A stretch of 64,000 nt of DNA from Chroogloeocystis siderophila 5.2 s.c.1 (GTDB lineage Bacteria; Cyanobacteriota; Cyanobacteriia; Cyanobacteriales; Chroococcidiopsidaceae), in contig NZ_MRCC01000001.1 in the NCBI RefSeq assembly GCF_001904655.1, forward strand, positions 124,001 through 188,000, in the 5' to 3' direction. Both the position numbers and the translations under genes were made by a program. Positions within the stretch are counted from its first letter, which is position 1, and the number at the start of each line of letters is the position of its first letter. This document shows positions 14,886 to 24,278 of the stretch, piece by piece. A model generated the notes under the pieces. The model saw only the letters and a program-made list of their open reading frames with translations. It had not been told where the DNA came from and made no database searches.

Positions 14886-17852
14886 TCACTTTGATGGATA
14901 CTGCTGCAAAACCTGCTTAATATATTGCCCCGTATAAGACTGTGAATTTTCTGCTACTGATTCCGGCGTACCTGCTGCAACTAATTCACCACCTTTATCA
15001 CCACCTTCTGGACCTAAATCAATAATCCAATCGCTACAACGAATCACATCTAAATTATGTTCAATTACCAAAATAGAATTACCTTTATCAACCAAACGTT
15101 GCAAAACATCTAATAACTTATGCACGTCATAAAACGATAAACCTGTTGTTGGTTCGTCAATTAAATACAAAGTTTTTCCTGTGGCGCGGCGCGATAATTC
15201 AGTTGCTAATTTTACCCGTTGTGCTTCACCACCTGATAGTGTTGTTGCAGGTTGGCCAAGTTTGATATAGCCCAAACCAACATCAACTAATGTTTGCAGT
15301 CGCGTAAAAGCTTTAGGAATATTTTGGAAAACTTCTAAGCTTTCCTCTACCGTCATATCAAGAACATCAGCGATGGATTTTCCCTTGTATTTGACTTGCA
15401 ATGTTTCGCGATTGTATCGCGCACCTTTACAAACTTCACACTGCACATAAACATCAGGAAGAAAGTTCATTTCAATGACATTGACACCTTGTCCGCCACA
15501 AGCTTCGCAGCGCCCACCTTTGACATTAAATGAAAATTGTCCTGGCTTATAACCTCGTGCTTTGGCTTCGATTGTTTGACTAAAAACGTCGCGAATTGCA
15601 TCAAAAACACCTGTATAAGTCGCGGGGTTAGAACGCGGTGTTCGCCCAATCGGAGATTGATCGATGACGATCGCCTTATCAACTGCGTCCAATCCTTCCA
15701 CCGCATCGATTTGTTGTGGAAAGGGAACTTTACGCGTTAAGTGATGTTGTAAAGCCGGATAAAGTAATTCGTTAATGAGTGTCGATTTACCCGAACCCGA
15801 AACCCCAGTTACGCAGACAAGTTTACCAAGGGGAATTTTGACATCAATGTTTCTTAAGTTGTTGCGGTGGGCGTTTTTCATGACAAGCGATCGCCCGTTA
15901 CCTTCGCGTCGTTGTGCGGGTGTTGCGATCGCCTGTCTTCCCGATAGGTACGCGCCTGTTAGCGAATCTTTTGCTTCTAGTAATGCTTGCAAGTCACCTT
16001 GGGCAATAATATTACCCCCATGAATCCCCGCACCAGGACCAATATCGACAACATGATCTGCTGCGCGGATGGTTTCTTCATCGTGTTCGACAACAATTAA
16101 GGTATTACCTAAATCGCGTAATCGCGTTAAAGTTCTTAGCAAGCGTCCGTTGTCGCGTTGATGCAATCCGATACTTGGTTCGTCTAAAACGTAAAGTACG
16201 CCTGTGAGTCCTGAACCGATTTGCGTTGCTAAGCGAATGCGTTGTGCTTCTCCACCTGAAAGTGTCATTGCTGGACGGTCTAAGGTGAGGTAATCTAACC
16301 CTACATCCAAAAGAAACTGCAATCGGGCTTTAATTTCGCGCAATACCAAATCAGCAATTTGCATTTGGCGATCGCTGAGTTTTAAATTATGAATCCGTTG
16401 TTGACAATCGCGAATCGACACTCCGGTAAGATCGAGAATGCGGTATTGTCCTAAACGCACCGCCAGCGCTTCGGGTTTTAAACGTTGTCCTTGACAAACT
16501 TCGCACGGTTGATAAACAAGATACTGTTCGAGTTTTTGTTTAATTAGTTCGGAAGCATCATTATATTGTCGCTGTAAAATTGGAATGACACCTGCGTAAC
16601 GGCGATAGTCATTGCGATCGTGATTCCAAATCGGTTGTTCTGCACCTTGTAAAATAACGTGTTGCTGTTCAGGTGTTAAGTGTTTCCACAGCGTTTTGAT
16701 TTCAAACCCAAAAGCTTGCCCAACACTATAAAGTAAGGAAAGATAATAAGAATTGTCTTTTTCTGACCAGGGTGCGATCGCCGCATAAACAGGCTGTGCA
16801 GGATCGGGAACGACTAACTCTGGTGAAAATGTCCGCAAATTTCCCAATCCATGACAGTGCGGACACGCACCATACGGCGAATTAAAGGAAAATAACCGTG
16901 GTGACAGTTCTTCCATCACTGCGCCATGTTCGGGACACGCAAAGTTTTCAGAAAAGACGATTTCTTTTTCTAAAGGTGACGTCACGTATGCAGTTGAATC
17001 CTCTACGGCTTTCATCTGTGTTGCAGTAGGATGCATCACGACGTTATTATCTGCCTCAGCGCGATCAAGAATCTCGATGACAGCAATTCCTTCGGATCGC
17101 CGCAAGCAAGTCGTTAACGAATCCGTCAGACGTTCTTGAATTCCTGATTTTTTAATTAAGCGATCAATGACAACTTCGATGTTGTGCGTTTGATTTTTGT
17201 CAAGTTCAATTGAGTCACTTAGTTCGCGAACTTCTCCATCAATTCTGACGCGGGCGAATCCTTCGGAAGCAAGGCTAGATAAAAGTTTGCGATGCGTTCC
17301 TTTTTTCCCGCGTACCACGGGGGCGAGAATCTGAAAGCGCGTGCGATCGGGTAGTTCCATAATGCGATCGCTCATCTCGTCGATTGTCTGCGGTGCAATC
17401 GAGCGATCGCAAATCGGACAATGCGGTTTACCAGCACGTCCGAACAATAATCGCAAGTAATCGTAAATTTCTGTTACTGTACCAACTGTAGAACGCGGAT
17501 TGTGTGAAGTTGACTTTTGATCGATCGAAATCGCAGGGCTTAAACCTTCAATTGCTTCGACATCAGGTTTATCAAGTTGTCCTAAAAATTGCCTAGCGTA
17601 AGCACTGAGAGATTCTACATAGCGCCGCTGTCCCTCAGCAAAAATTGTATCAAACGCTAAAGAAGATTTGCCCGAACCGGATACGCCAGTGAACACGATC
17701 AAGCGATCGCGCGGCAACTCTAAATCAATATTCTTGAGATTATGCTGTCTAGCCCCACGGATACGGATCGTATTCTGACTAGCGCGATTCACACCAAGGG
17801 GACGATTCCCATTTGCATTCAGCGTGTCTAAAGTTTCAGCAGGGTGAGACAT
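14886..17852 (-). CDS. uvrA: UvrABC system protein A
   Basis: Excinuclease damage-recognition ATPase of 988 aa (slightly longer than the usual 940). It carries two ABC modules. The first Walker [10 protein letters not shown] is at 56-64, with a zinc module containing CPEHG and CPHCHGLG and a signature [12 protein letters not shown]. The second module has GVSGSGKST, a zinc finger CEACGGQG ... [10 protein letters not shown] and [12 protein letters not shown]. Both Walker B regions ([18 protein letters not shown]) are intact. It acts with UvrB and UvrC in nucleotide excision repair. uvrB and uvrC are not in the window. The gene is single and complete. Confidence 0.97.
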   Translation of the reverse strand: MSHPAETLDTLNANGNRPLGVNRASQNTIRIRGARQHNLKNIDLELPRDRLIVFTGVSGSGKSSLAFDTIFAEGQRRYVESLSAYARQFLGQLDKPDVEAIEGLSPAISIDQKSTSHNPRSTVGTVTEIYDYLRLLFGRAGKPHCPICDRSIAPQTIDEMSDRIMELPDRTRFQILAPVVRGKKGTHRKLLSSLASEGFARVRIDGEVRELSDSIELDKNQTHNIEVVIDRLIKKSGIQERLTDSLTTCLRRSEGIAVIEILDRAEADNNVVMHPTATQMKAVEDSTAYVTSPLEKEIVFSENFACPEHGAVMEELSPRLFSFNSPYGACPHCHGLGNLRTFSPELVVPDPAQPVYAAIAPWSEKDNSYYLSLLYSVGQAFGFEIKTLWKHLTPEQQHVILQGAEQPIWNHDRNDYRRYAGVIPILQRQYNDASELIKQKLEQYLVYQPCEVCQGQRLKPEALAVRLGQYRILDLTGVSIRDCQQRIHNLKLSDRQMQIADLVLREIKARLQFLLDVGLDYLTLDRPAMTLSGGEAQRIRLATQIGSGLTGVLYVLDEPSIGLHQRDNGRLLRTLTRLRDLGNTLIVVEHDEETIRAADHVVDIGPGAGIHGGNIIAQGDLQALLEAKDSLTGAYLSGRQAIATPAQRREGNGRSLVMKNAHRNNLRNIDVKIPLGKLVCVTGVSGSGKSTLINELLYPALQHHLTRKVPFPQQIDAVEGLDAVDKAIVIDQSPIGRTPRSNPATYTGVFDAIRDVFSQTIEAKARGYKPGQFSFNVKGGRCEACGGQGVNVIEMNFLPDVYVQCEVCKGARYNRETLQVKYKGKSIADVLDMTVEESLEVFQNIPKAFTRLQTLVDVGLGYIKLGQPATTLSGGEAQRVKLATELSRRATGKTLYLIDEPTTGLSFYDVHKLLDVLQRLVDKGNSILVIEHNLDVIRCSDWIIDLGPEGGDKGGELVAAGTPESVAENSQSYTGQYIKQVLQQYPSK

Positions 17853-18024
17853 GAGGCAGAGGAAAAACCATTGCTTAATGATTTTAGCGTTGCCTTCTCA
17901 TTCGCGGTTAAGGAGGTGTTATTCTCAATAATTTCTATCTTCAGATAGGAGATTGTATACATCATTTCGGTTAGTTTATCTATGTTTTGCATTTTTCGCA
18001 ATAAAAGTTAACAGAAGAGGATCG

Positions 18025-18747
18025 ATGAGGAAGACGCTAGTATTAGCAACACTGTTAGCAATTTCTGGGTTAAGCGCGACCGCGACTCCAGGAATCACTC
18101 AATCACGCCAAAAACCACGTCCCGCATCCCCCACAGCCCCTGCACAACCTGGCGTTGTTTTACCATCAGGTCGTGGTTCTCAAGCAAGCCTTGAATATCG
18201 ACAAGTTGAACGTGCAGGACGCGACATTGCTAGAGCGCGTGAAGATTCATACCGCGTATCGTATCTCGCCCGTCAGGTTTCGTCTTCGCAAGCCAATGAG
18301 CTATTACCCATCGCTCAACAAATCATGGAAAGAGCAGAATCTAACTTTAGAGGTGGTCAGTACTTTGAAGCGTCTGAGCAAGCAAAAGCCGCTGCTGCTA
18401 TATATGACGCTGCTGAAAACCTCTACGAAGGCGAGTTAGGTTACGTCGTAGGGAAAAAAGGTCCTAGCGGTCCTTCCAGAAGCTACATTGAAGCGCCCCA
18501 ACGCGCACAAGAACGCATTGCTAGAACCGAGGCGGAAATTCAATATTACCGTTCAAATGACAACACGGTAAGACAACTACTCGATCGCGCGAAAATGCTC
18601 GTTGCTAATGCTGCGACACCAGCAGCAAATGCGAGTGCAATACCCGTAACAAATACTTATAATTTTGCTTATCTAGCCCAAAATCGTGCCGCAGATCGAC
18701 TACTTCGAGCCGCAATGCACTTAATTGCAGCAGAACGTGGTTTCTAA
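18025..18747 (+). CDS. Exported conserved protein of unknown function
   Basis: Protein of 240 aa. An N-terminal signal peptide (MRKTLVLATLLAISGLSATA) is followed by a Pro/Ala-rich spacer and a helical domain (about 60-235) rich in Ala, Arg and Glu. The start is chosen at the ATG preceded by AGAAGAGG (18013-18020); the longer frame beginning at 17953 has no such site. It has no recognised catalytic motif. Probably periplasmic or lumenal. Followed by a hairpin that separates it from the two-component relics on the other strand. Confidence 0.78.
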   Translation: MRKTLVLATLLAISGLSATATPGITQSRQKPRPASPTAPAQPGVVLPSGRGSQASLEYRQVERAGRDIARAREDSYRVSYLARQVSSSQANELLPIAQQIMERAESNFRGGQYFEASEQAKAAAAIYDAAENLYEGELGYVVGKKGPSGPSRSYIEAPQRAQERIARTEAEIQYYRSNDNTVRQLLDRAKMLVANAATPAANASAIPVTNTYNFAYLAQNRAADRLLRAAMHLIAAERGF

Positions 18748-18777
18748 ATAGGCTAGTTATCAATCTTTAACAGTATG

Positions 18778-18807
18778 GGTAATGGGTAATTTCGATTACC
18801 TATTACC
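18778..18807. repeat. GGTAATGGGTAAT inverted repeat
   Basis: GGTAATGGGTAAT (18778-18790), TTCG loop, then ATTACCTATTACC: 12 of 13 base pairs. Units of this type also encode the C-terminus of cimA (near 5240) and lie before the ferredoxin gene. It may act as a bidirectional transcription barrier. Confidence 0.6.
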
Positions 18808-18808
18808 T

Positions 18809-19010
18809 TCAAATATAAGACTCCTGTAACTCATCTAATAAATTTACTGGTAAGCAAACTGTAAAGCAGCTACCGCGTCCTAGTTCGGAAGTCACAGTGA
18901 TGTCTCCTCCGTGTAACCGTGCTAATTTACGCGATAGTGCTAAGCCTAAGCCCGTACCTTTGTATTTACGATTCAAGTCACTATCAAGCTTGGCAAACAT
19001 TTTCAACAAT
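18809..19010 (-). pseudogene. Histidine kinase C-terminal fragment
   Basis: Only the last about 65 residues of a kinase ATPase domain remain: [20 protein letters not shown] (G2 box) and [21 protein letters not shown]. The rest of the HATPase domain and the phosphoacceptor domain are absent. The 5' end overlaps the preceding fragment in a different frame at a probable deletion junction. Confidence 0.8.
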
Positions 19011-19358
19011 CAATTGTTCTAGGGCTAATTCTTCTTTTCCTGCCTCAATGCGCGAAGATGTCAGAACCACAACAGGAATAATGCGCGTGCGAAGATCGGA
19101 TTTAATTTTTTGCAGAACTTCTAAGCCGTCAACTTTTGGGATTTTAGGGTCGAGAAGAATCACCCTAGGTCTATCATCCATCGAGCGATGTGCATAATTG
19201 CTAGTACAAAAAATAAAGTCGAGTGCTTCTGCACCATCGCGGACTACCTCAATATGATTGGTGAGGTTACTACTTTTAAGTGAATGAAGCGTCAGTTCTG
19301 CATCACACGGATTATCTTCAACAAGCAAAATTTTCACCGCATTATCTCGCATCGACAT
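18984..19358 (-). pseudogene. Truncated response regulator fused to kinase sequence
   Basis: The receiver domain starts normally ([20 protein letters not shown], phosphoacceptor region [12 protein letters not shown]) and runs to [11 protein letters not shown]. Instead of the expected last beta-alpha unit with its Lys-Pro, the frame continues as [19 protein letters not shown], which reads like the dimerisation-domain segment of a histidine kinase, and stops. The Rcp1-type regulator has therefore lost its C-terminal third by fusion. Confidence 0.75.
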
Positions 19359-19385
19359 CGCCTCACAAAGTAAAGTAGAAAGTTG

Positions 19386-20045
19386 CACCGCGATCAACTA
19401 TTTCAATGCGTTTGATAGTAAATTCATCCAGACTTGCTTAATAAGTGCTGGATCGGCTTCACACGCTGCTAGCGCTTCGATTGTGATTTCAACGTGCCGA
19501 TTTTTTTTTGCTCCTCGGCTAAATCGATTAATACTTGAGGCACGATCATACTCGGTTCAACGCGTTGTTTTTTTTAAGGGCGCGCGACTCAATCGCGAAA
19601 ATGTCAGCAGATCGTCAATTAAGCATACCATTTGTTGCGCGTTAGCTTATACCAATTGCAAATAACGTTGCGCCTCTGGAGTTAATTGTGCTGTGCAATC
19701 TTTTAAGAGAATCCGCGAAAAGCCATGAATCGTGCGTAAAGGGGCGCGGAGATCGTGCGGTATCGAATAGGAAGGCTTCTCTTTGTTGGCTAATTCAAGT
19801 TCCGCCGCGCGATTTTGCAAGTCGGCGTTGAGATGGCTAATTTCGGCTTCAGCACGTTTGCGTTCAGCGAGTTCGATTTGTGCTTGTTGGTAAAGTTCAG
19901 ATTAATGGCGATCGCAAGTTGTGTTGCGAGTTGCTAAAGAAGATTGATTTCGATCAGTTGCCATTGGCGCGGTTGCGAACAATGATTAGCAACGAGTAAT
20001 CCCCAAAGTTGTTCTTCTTTTAAAATCGAGACGACATGGTATTAC
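19386..20045 (-). pseudogene. GAF-histidine kinase relic
   Basis: Reading across frames gives a GAF-domain end (EEQLWGLLVANHCSQPRQW, then LLQQLATQLAIAI), a coiled linker (ELAERKRAEAEISHLNADLQ), the DHp box SIPHDLRAPLRTIHGFSRIL with its His, DDLLTFSRLSRA and finally KQVWMNLLSNALK followed by a stop where the HATPase domain should continue. At least one in-frame TAA (after RYLQLV) and several frameshifts are present. It resembles phytochrome-like or GAF sensor kinases. Confidence 0.75.
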
Positions 20046-20101
20046 CTGCTCTCCTACGATAGCAAACAATGCTAACAAACGCTAAAACCGAGTGTCTATA
20101 G

Positions 20102-20130
20102 AAAAAACCTCCCGATTTGAGAGGTTTTTA
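20102..20130 (-). terminator. Rho-independent terminator of the repeat membrane protein gene
   Basis: A 9-bp stem AAAAACCTC / GAGGTTTTT with a 9-nt loop. On the minus strand the stem ends in a T-run. It lies about 30 nt beyond the stop at 20159. Confidence 0.8.
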
Positions 20131-20158
20131 CTGTCAATTAATTAAAATTACCGAATTT

Positions 20159-23100
20159 CTAGCTTAAAACAGCAATCACGCCACCCATTGCGGCTGCAAT
20201 TGCCGAAACAACCGCCGTTGCAAACAGCCACCAAGCTGCACTTCCTGCCGCTTTGCGAGTTTCTTCCGCTTGTCGTTGCGCTTGAATTTTGACTTGTTCG
20301 AGCCGGCGTTGTGCTTCTTGTTGAACGCGTTCTGCACGTTGCAGCACATTGTTCCGCGCTCCTTCGATTTGGTCGATAATTCGGTTAGCATCGGCTTCCG
20401 AAATATCCTCGCGCGAACTCATAATCGCGACAAGCGTTTCGCGGTTAAACGAACCTAAGCGATCGCGAATCGCTTCAAAACCCGCTTGCGGATCGTCAAA
20501 CAGCTTACGTACATCCTTTTTGATGCCATCGTAGTTGAGTTCAGGACGATCAAGTGAATTCAAGTAATTGCGGATTCTGCCAAACACGCCATCAATGACG
20601 TCTTGAATACGGCGTTGAATTGCCCGTACTTGTTCTACGAATTGATCGCGGACCGCCAGAACTTGATCGACAGTGCGCGCCGCTTCTTCTTCCGACATAT
20701 CACCGCGCGCTTGTAGAAGTGCGATAATCGTCGAACGGTCAAAGTGTGATAGGCGATCGCTTAAACTTTCTACTCCTGCGCGTGGATCGTTGAGCAAGAG
20801 GTATAGTTCTCGCTTAATCGCTTCGGGATTCAACTCGTCTTTACCTGTGCTGCGTAGATAATCTTCCAAGGTTTGTTGGAAGTTCTGTACACTTGCTTGC
20901 GTACGTGCTGCCAAGCGGCGCGGTGCACGAATAATGTCGCGAATCGAAACTTGAAGAGAATCGATAATTTGATTTACTTGGTCTTCGCTTAAGTCTTGGC
21001 GTTGACTCAACAGCTTCACCAACGTATCGCGATCGACCTGGGCGAGGCGCCGTCTGAGCGCTGCTGCACCCTCTTGCGGATTGTTAAACAAGCGAGCAAA
21101 GTCGCGCTGAATGCCTTCAGGGTTAAGTTCCTCTTTCCCTGTATTGCGCAGGTATTCGGCGATCGTCTGCGTTACCGAATCGTACTGCTCTTTGGCTTTG
21201 CCTGCAATCATTTGCGGTGCGTGCGTAATGTCATGCCACGTTCCTTCAACTTGTTGCAGAATTTGGTTAATCTGTTCTGCGGATAAGTCATCACGCTGAT
21301 TCAACAGCTGAACTAGCGTATTGCGGTTAAAACGCGATAACCGTGCTTGAACTGCGGCGGTTCCAGCTTGCGGATCTTCCAGCAGTTTTTGCAAATCGCG
21401 CTTGATTCCTTCCGGATTAAGTTCGTCTTTACCTGTATTACGCAGATAAGACTCTAAATTAATCCACAGCGTTTCCGCTTGTTGTTTAGCTTGATCCGCA
21501 ACGTTTTGCGACTCGAATAAAACTTGCTGGCGTACTTCTTCTACTCCATTAAGGATCGTTTCTGCTTCCTCTGGTGTGATGTCGTTACGTTGTAGCAGAA
21601 TTTGTCTTAAAGAGTCGCGTTCTAACCGCGCCAGGCGTAAGGTGAGTAATTCGTGATCTGCTTCGTCATCCTCCAGCAATGGCTTAAAATCTTGCTGCAT
21701 TTTTTCAGGCGTCAGATCTGCCTTACTTGTTACGAGTAGATAACTTTCGACACGTCGCTGTAACTCTTGAACCGCTTCGCGTTCTTCTTCGGCTCGCACA
21801 ACCGTCAAAACTTCTTGCCGAATGCTTTCTAGCTGATCGGCAATCTCTTGAATTTTGGCTTGCGTAAAGACACCGCGTTGTTGTAGTAGATCTGCAAAAT
21901 CCTGGCGCGAAATCTGCTCAAGCTGACGCCGTACGGTTCCTGGATCGGCAGATGGATCGTACAAAACGTCACGAAATTCTTGATTAACTTTTTCGCGGTT
22001 AATCTGCCAAGAATAAGTATTTAGTAAGTAGTTTTCAACATCTGCCCGAATCGTATTGTACGGTACAGCAGCACTTTTTATTCCTACTTGCTCCGCAACT
22101 TTTTCAGCTTGATCGGTTGCTTTATCTCGTGCTTGCGAAAGCGAACTCAAGATTTTCTCAACATCCAAATCTGATAGATCCGCTCTCCCCATAACAAGCC
22201 CCATTAAGGTTGTCAAACCTTGCTGAAGCGACATTTGGAAAGATCCTGCACCTTTGGTATCTGAGCCTTGCTTTCCTTTGTCCGAACGTACTTCCGCAAT
22301 CAGTTGCTCTACCTTGGCGCTTAATTCGTCCGTTTTGGCTTGCCCAGGTTGTACCGACTTGAGGTAGTCTATCAACTCACCCATACGGTCTTTTTGGGGT
22401 GCTTGCTGCGATACGACTTGTCGCCATACACTTTCGAGTTGATCGACGATGCGATTAATATCGCGCCGTGAAAGATCAGTACGACTGCTGACTAACTCTA
22501 CAAATTTCTGGCGATCGATGTTCCGCAGATCTTCGGTACCCGCAATTTCTTTTAGCTGCGGATCGTTCAACAAATTTTCAAATTCCTTACGGATATTGGA
22601 CAAGTTCAATTCAGGAGGACGAAGCGTGTCCAAATAATCTTCGATGTTTTCCCGAATTGTCATTGGGTCGATCGCGCTACCGAGTTCGCGACGTACCGCC
22701 GCTGCCGCTGCTTCAGCTGTGGCTACGACTTGGTTGTTAACCGCCTTCGCCCCCAATGCAGCTGTTGCTGTGCCAATAATTGCTTGCAATCCTGATGTTG
22801 CGGTATTGACAACTGAGCCGACTAGGGAACCTACAGTAGTGGAACTAAACCAAAACAGGAGTAAAAAATATGCTCCCCAAATGACAAGCCCTAGAATCGC
22901 GCCTAGTCCTACGTCTATAGTTAACAAGCTTAGTTTTACTGCCAAAAGACAAGCAATGAATAAAGCAACACTAACTGTGACTAGTGTCCAAATTCCTACC
23001 GCAGTACCAATCTTACGAATCGTTCCTCCTACACTACCACCATCGCCACTCGATGAGTCTGAGTCTGAGTCTGAGGAACGCCCTAAGAAAGAAATGCCAG

Positions 23101-23299
23101 CAGCAACCGAAAGGTTTGTTAACACTAACTGAATAGCAAAGGCAAGAATAATACCAGAAATTAAAGCAACAAAGAATCTCGGTCCTGAGAAAACTAGTGC
23201 TGCTTCGGCTGGCGTTACCGCCCCTGGAGTGACTGGCACCTGCGCTATCCAAAATAGCGCTTGGTGTGGCTCCAGTAGTATTTCCGTATTCTCAAACAT
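20159..23299 (-). CDS. Large membrane protein with seven ~98-residue repeats
   Basis: Protein of 1046 aa. N-terminal hydrophobic segments lie at about 41-60, 103-122 and 127-150, with a Ser/Asp/Gly-rich loop (residues 75-90) between the first two. A further TM helix ends the protein (1022-1045). Between them lie seven homologous units starting near residues 219, 421, 517, 615, 712, 811 and 909. The consensus is: YLRNTGKDELNPEGIKRDL, then LLxDPQAG, RLxxFNRxTLVxLLxQR, DLSEExxNxIxDQVE. Units 2-7 follow each other at 96-99 residues. The region is helical with coiled-coil spacers (300-410, 975-1015). I recognise it as a conserved cyanobacterial protein, sometimes mislabelled as a transporter, but no function is known to me. 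A terminator follows. Confidence 0.85.
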   Translation of the reverse strand: MFENTEILLEPHQALFWIAQVPVTPGAVTPAEAALVFSGPRFFVALISGIILAFAIQLVLTNLSVAAGISFLGRSSDSDSDSSSGDGGSVGGTIRKIGTAVGIWTLVTVSVALFIACLLAVKLSLLTIDVGLGAILGLVIWGAYFLLLFWFSSTTVGSLVGSVVNTATSGLQAIIGTATAALGAKAVNNQVVATAEAAAAAVRRELGSAIDPMTIRENIEDYLDTLRPPELNLSNIRKEFENLLNDPQLKEIAGTEDLRNIDRQKFVELVSSRTDLSRRDINRIVDQLESVWRQVVSQQAPQKDRMGELIDYLKSVQPGQAKTDELSAKVEQLIAEVRSDKGKQGSDTKGAGSFQMSLQQGLTTLMGLVMGRADLSDLDVEKILSSLSQARDKATDQAEKVAEQVGIKSAAVPYNTIRADVENYLLNTYSWQINREKVNQEFRDVLYDPSADPGTVRRQLEQISRQDFADLLQQRGVFTQAKIQEIADQLESIRQEVLTVVRAEEEREAVQELQRRVESYLLVTSKADLTPEKMQQDFKPLLEDDEADHELLTLRLARLERDSLRQILLQRNDITPEEAETILNGVEEVRQQVLFESQNVADQAKQQAETLWINLESYLRNTGKDELNPEGIKRDLQKLLEDPQAGTAAVQARLSRFNRNTLVQLLNQRDDLSAEQINQILQQVEGTWHDITHAPQMIAGKAKEQYDSVTQTIAEYLRNTGKEELNPEGIQRDFARLFNNPQEGAAALRRRLAQVDRDTLVKLLSQRQDLSEDQVNQIIDSLQVSIRDIIRAPRRLAARTQASVQNFQQTLEDYLRSTGKDELNPEAIKRELYLLLNDPRAGVESLSDRLSHFDRSTIIALLQARGDMSEEEAARTVDQVLAVRDQFVEQVRAIQRRIQDVIDGVFGRIRNYLNSLDRPELNYDGIKKDVRKLFDDPQAGFEAIRDRLGSFNRETLVAIMSSREDISEADANRIIDQIEGARNNVLQRAERVQQEAQRRLEQVKIQAQRQAEETRKAAGSAAWWLFATAVVSAIAAAMGGVIAVLS

Positions 23300-23705
23300 G
23301 ATATCCCTTCGTCAAAGCCTAAATCAGGGTAAATTATAAGATTACATGAGAAAAAACTCTGTATCTTCAGCAATACTCAACTTTTTAGCTCAGAGTCTTT
23401 GAATCGGATAGGCTAAAGCATCCCCCTAAGGTCTGAAAACTTGTATCCCAAACAAAATTAGGTAAGCACAAGAATCAATAAAGTCTAGTAGCTTTCCTTA
23501 CTCTAACTTTATTAACCTACGGCAAAATGTAACACTTTATTGAAATCTTTGAAGAATTACACCCTCCAACGGTGGAATTACTACCCGTAAAAATACCCTA
23601 AGAATCGCTCTTTAGACTTGGCTGAAGTTTGTATCTATAGACAGAAAGCATCGCTAAAATAGGTCGATACAGTTAAAGCATCAGAGATTTTTTCGGAGCA
23701 AAATT
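23300..23705. other. Divergent intergenic region, no gene seen
   Basis: About 400 nt between divergently transcribed genes. It must hold the promoters of both, but I could not identify convincing -35/-10 pairs, operators or small genes. Confidence 0.5.
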
Positions 23706-23903
23706 ATGGATAGCAACACAAATATACCTCCAGTCGCTAAAGAGTATAACGGCAAAGACCGCAACGCTTTTCTGTTTGGCTGGAATCCACAAGCTGAAAT
23801 CTGGAATGGACGCTTAGCAATGATTGGCTTTCTCGCCTATTTACTCTGGGATTTAGCCGGTTATAGCGTTCTGCGTGATGTATTACACTTAATGACCTAC
23901 TAA
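23706..23903 (+). CDS. High-light-inducible (HLIP/CAB-like) protein
   Basis: Protein of 65 aa. The single membrane helix carries the chlorophyll-binding signature AEIWNGRLAMIGFLAYL (30-46), with E31, N34 and R36 as in LHC-type helices. HLIPs bind chlorophyll and carotenoid, associate with photosystem assembly intermediates and are induced by high light and other stress. They form dimers. The N-terminal 25 residues are soluble. Preceded by TTCGGAGCAAAATT, a usable ribosome site (GGAG) 8 nt before the ATG. Confidence 0.93.
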   Translation: MDSNTNIPPVAKEYNGKDRNAFLFGWNPQAEIWNGRLAMIGFLAYLLWDLAGYSVLRDVLHLMTY

Positions 23904-24278
23904 ATTCAAAACAACTCGCTCGCGAGTAGTGTGGTTACAACTTTAATGTGCCTATTCGTGAGCAAAGATGCATTTTTTTGTCTTGAATAAGTTTCACTTA
24001 AGAACAAATCTTATTTCATCAACGTCAATCAGGATAACTAAATTAGTAAGAGCGATCGCTAATAAATTTTTGAATAAAAATAAATATTTGAAACGCAATT
24101 TAGGTAGATCTTTAAATCGTAACAGCTACTTAAAAAAAGATAATTTTTAATTCATCATTAAGCAAAAAAAATGGTTACACCACTTAGCGTCAAGAGTCAA
24201 GGTTGCTCTCTAGAGAACTTTGAAAAGATTATCTTATAGATGGCGTGCGCTTCATAACAAACACGCCATTACAATACA
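23904..24278. other. AT-rich intergenic region, no gene seen
   Basis: About 375 nt between the convergent HLIP and apocarotenoid oxygenase genes. An open frame of 60 codons (23968-24150) is built from Lys/Asn-rich AT-rich sequence and has no homologous look. Confidence 0.5.

Noticed and set aside
20159-23299. Regular ~294-bp DNA periodicity that might suggest a repeat array or CRISPR
   Set aside because: It is the coding sequence of the protein repeat units, with no spacer structure. No CRISPR repeats or cas genes occur in the window.
23968-24150. 60-codon open frame after the HLIP gene
   Set aside because: AT-rich, Lys/Asn-rich product with no ribosome-binding site or homologous look.
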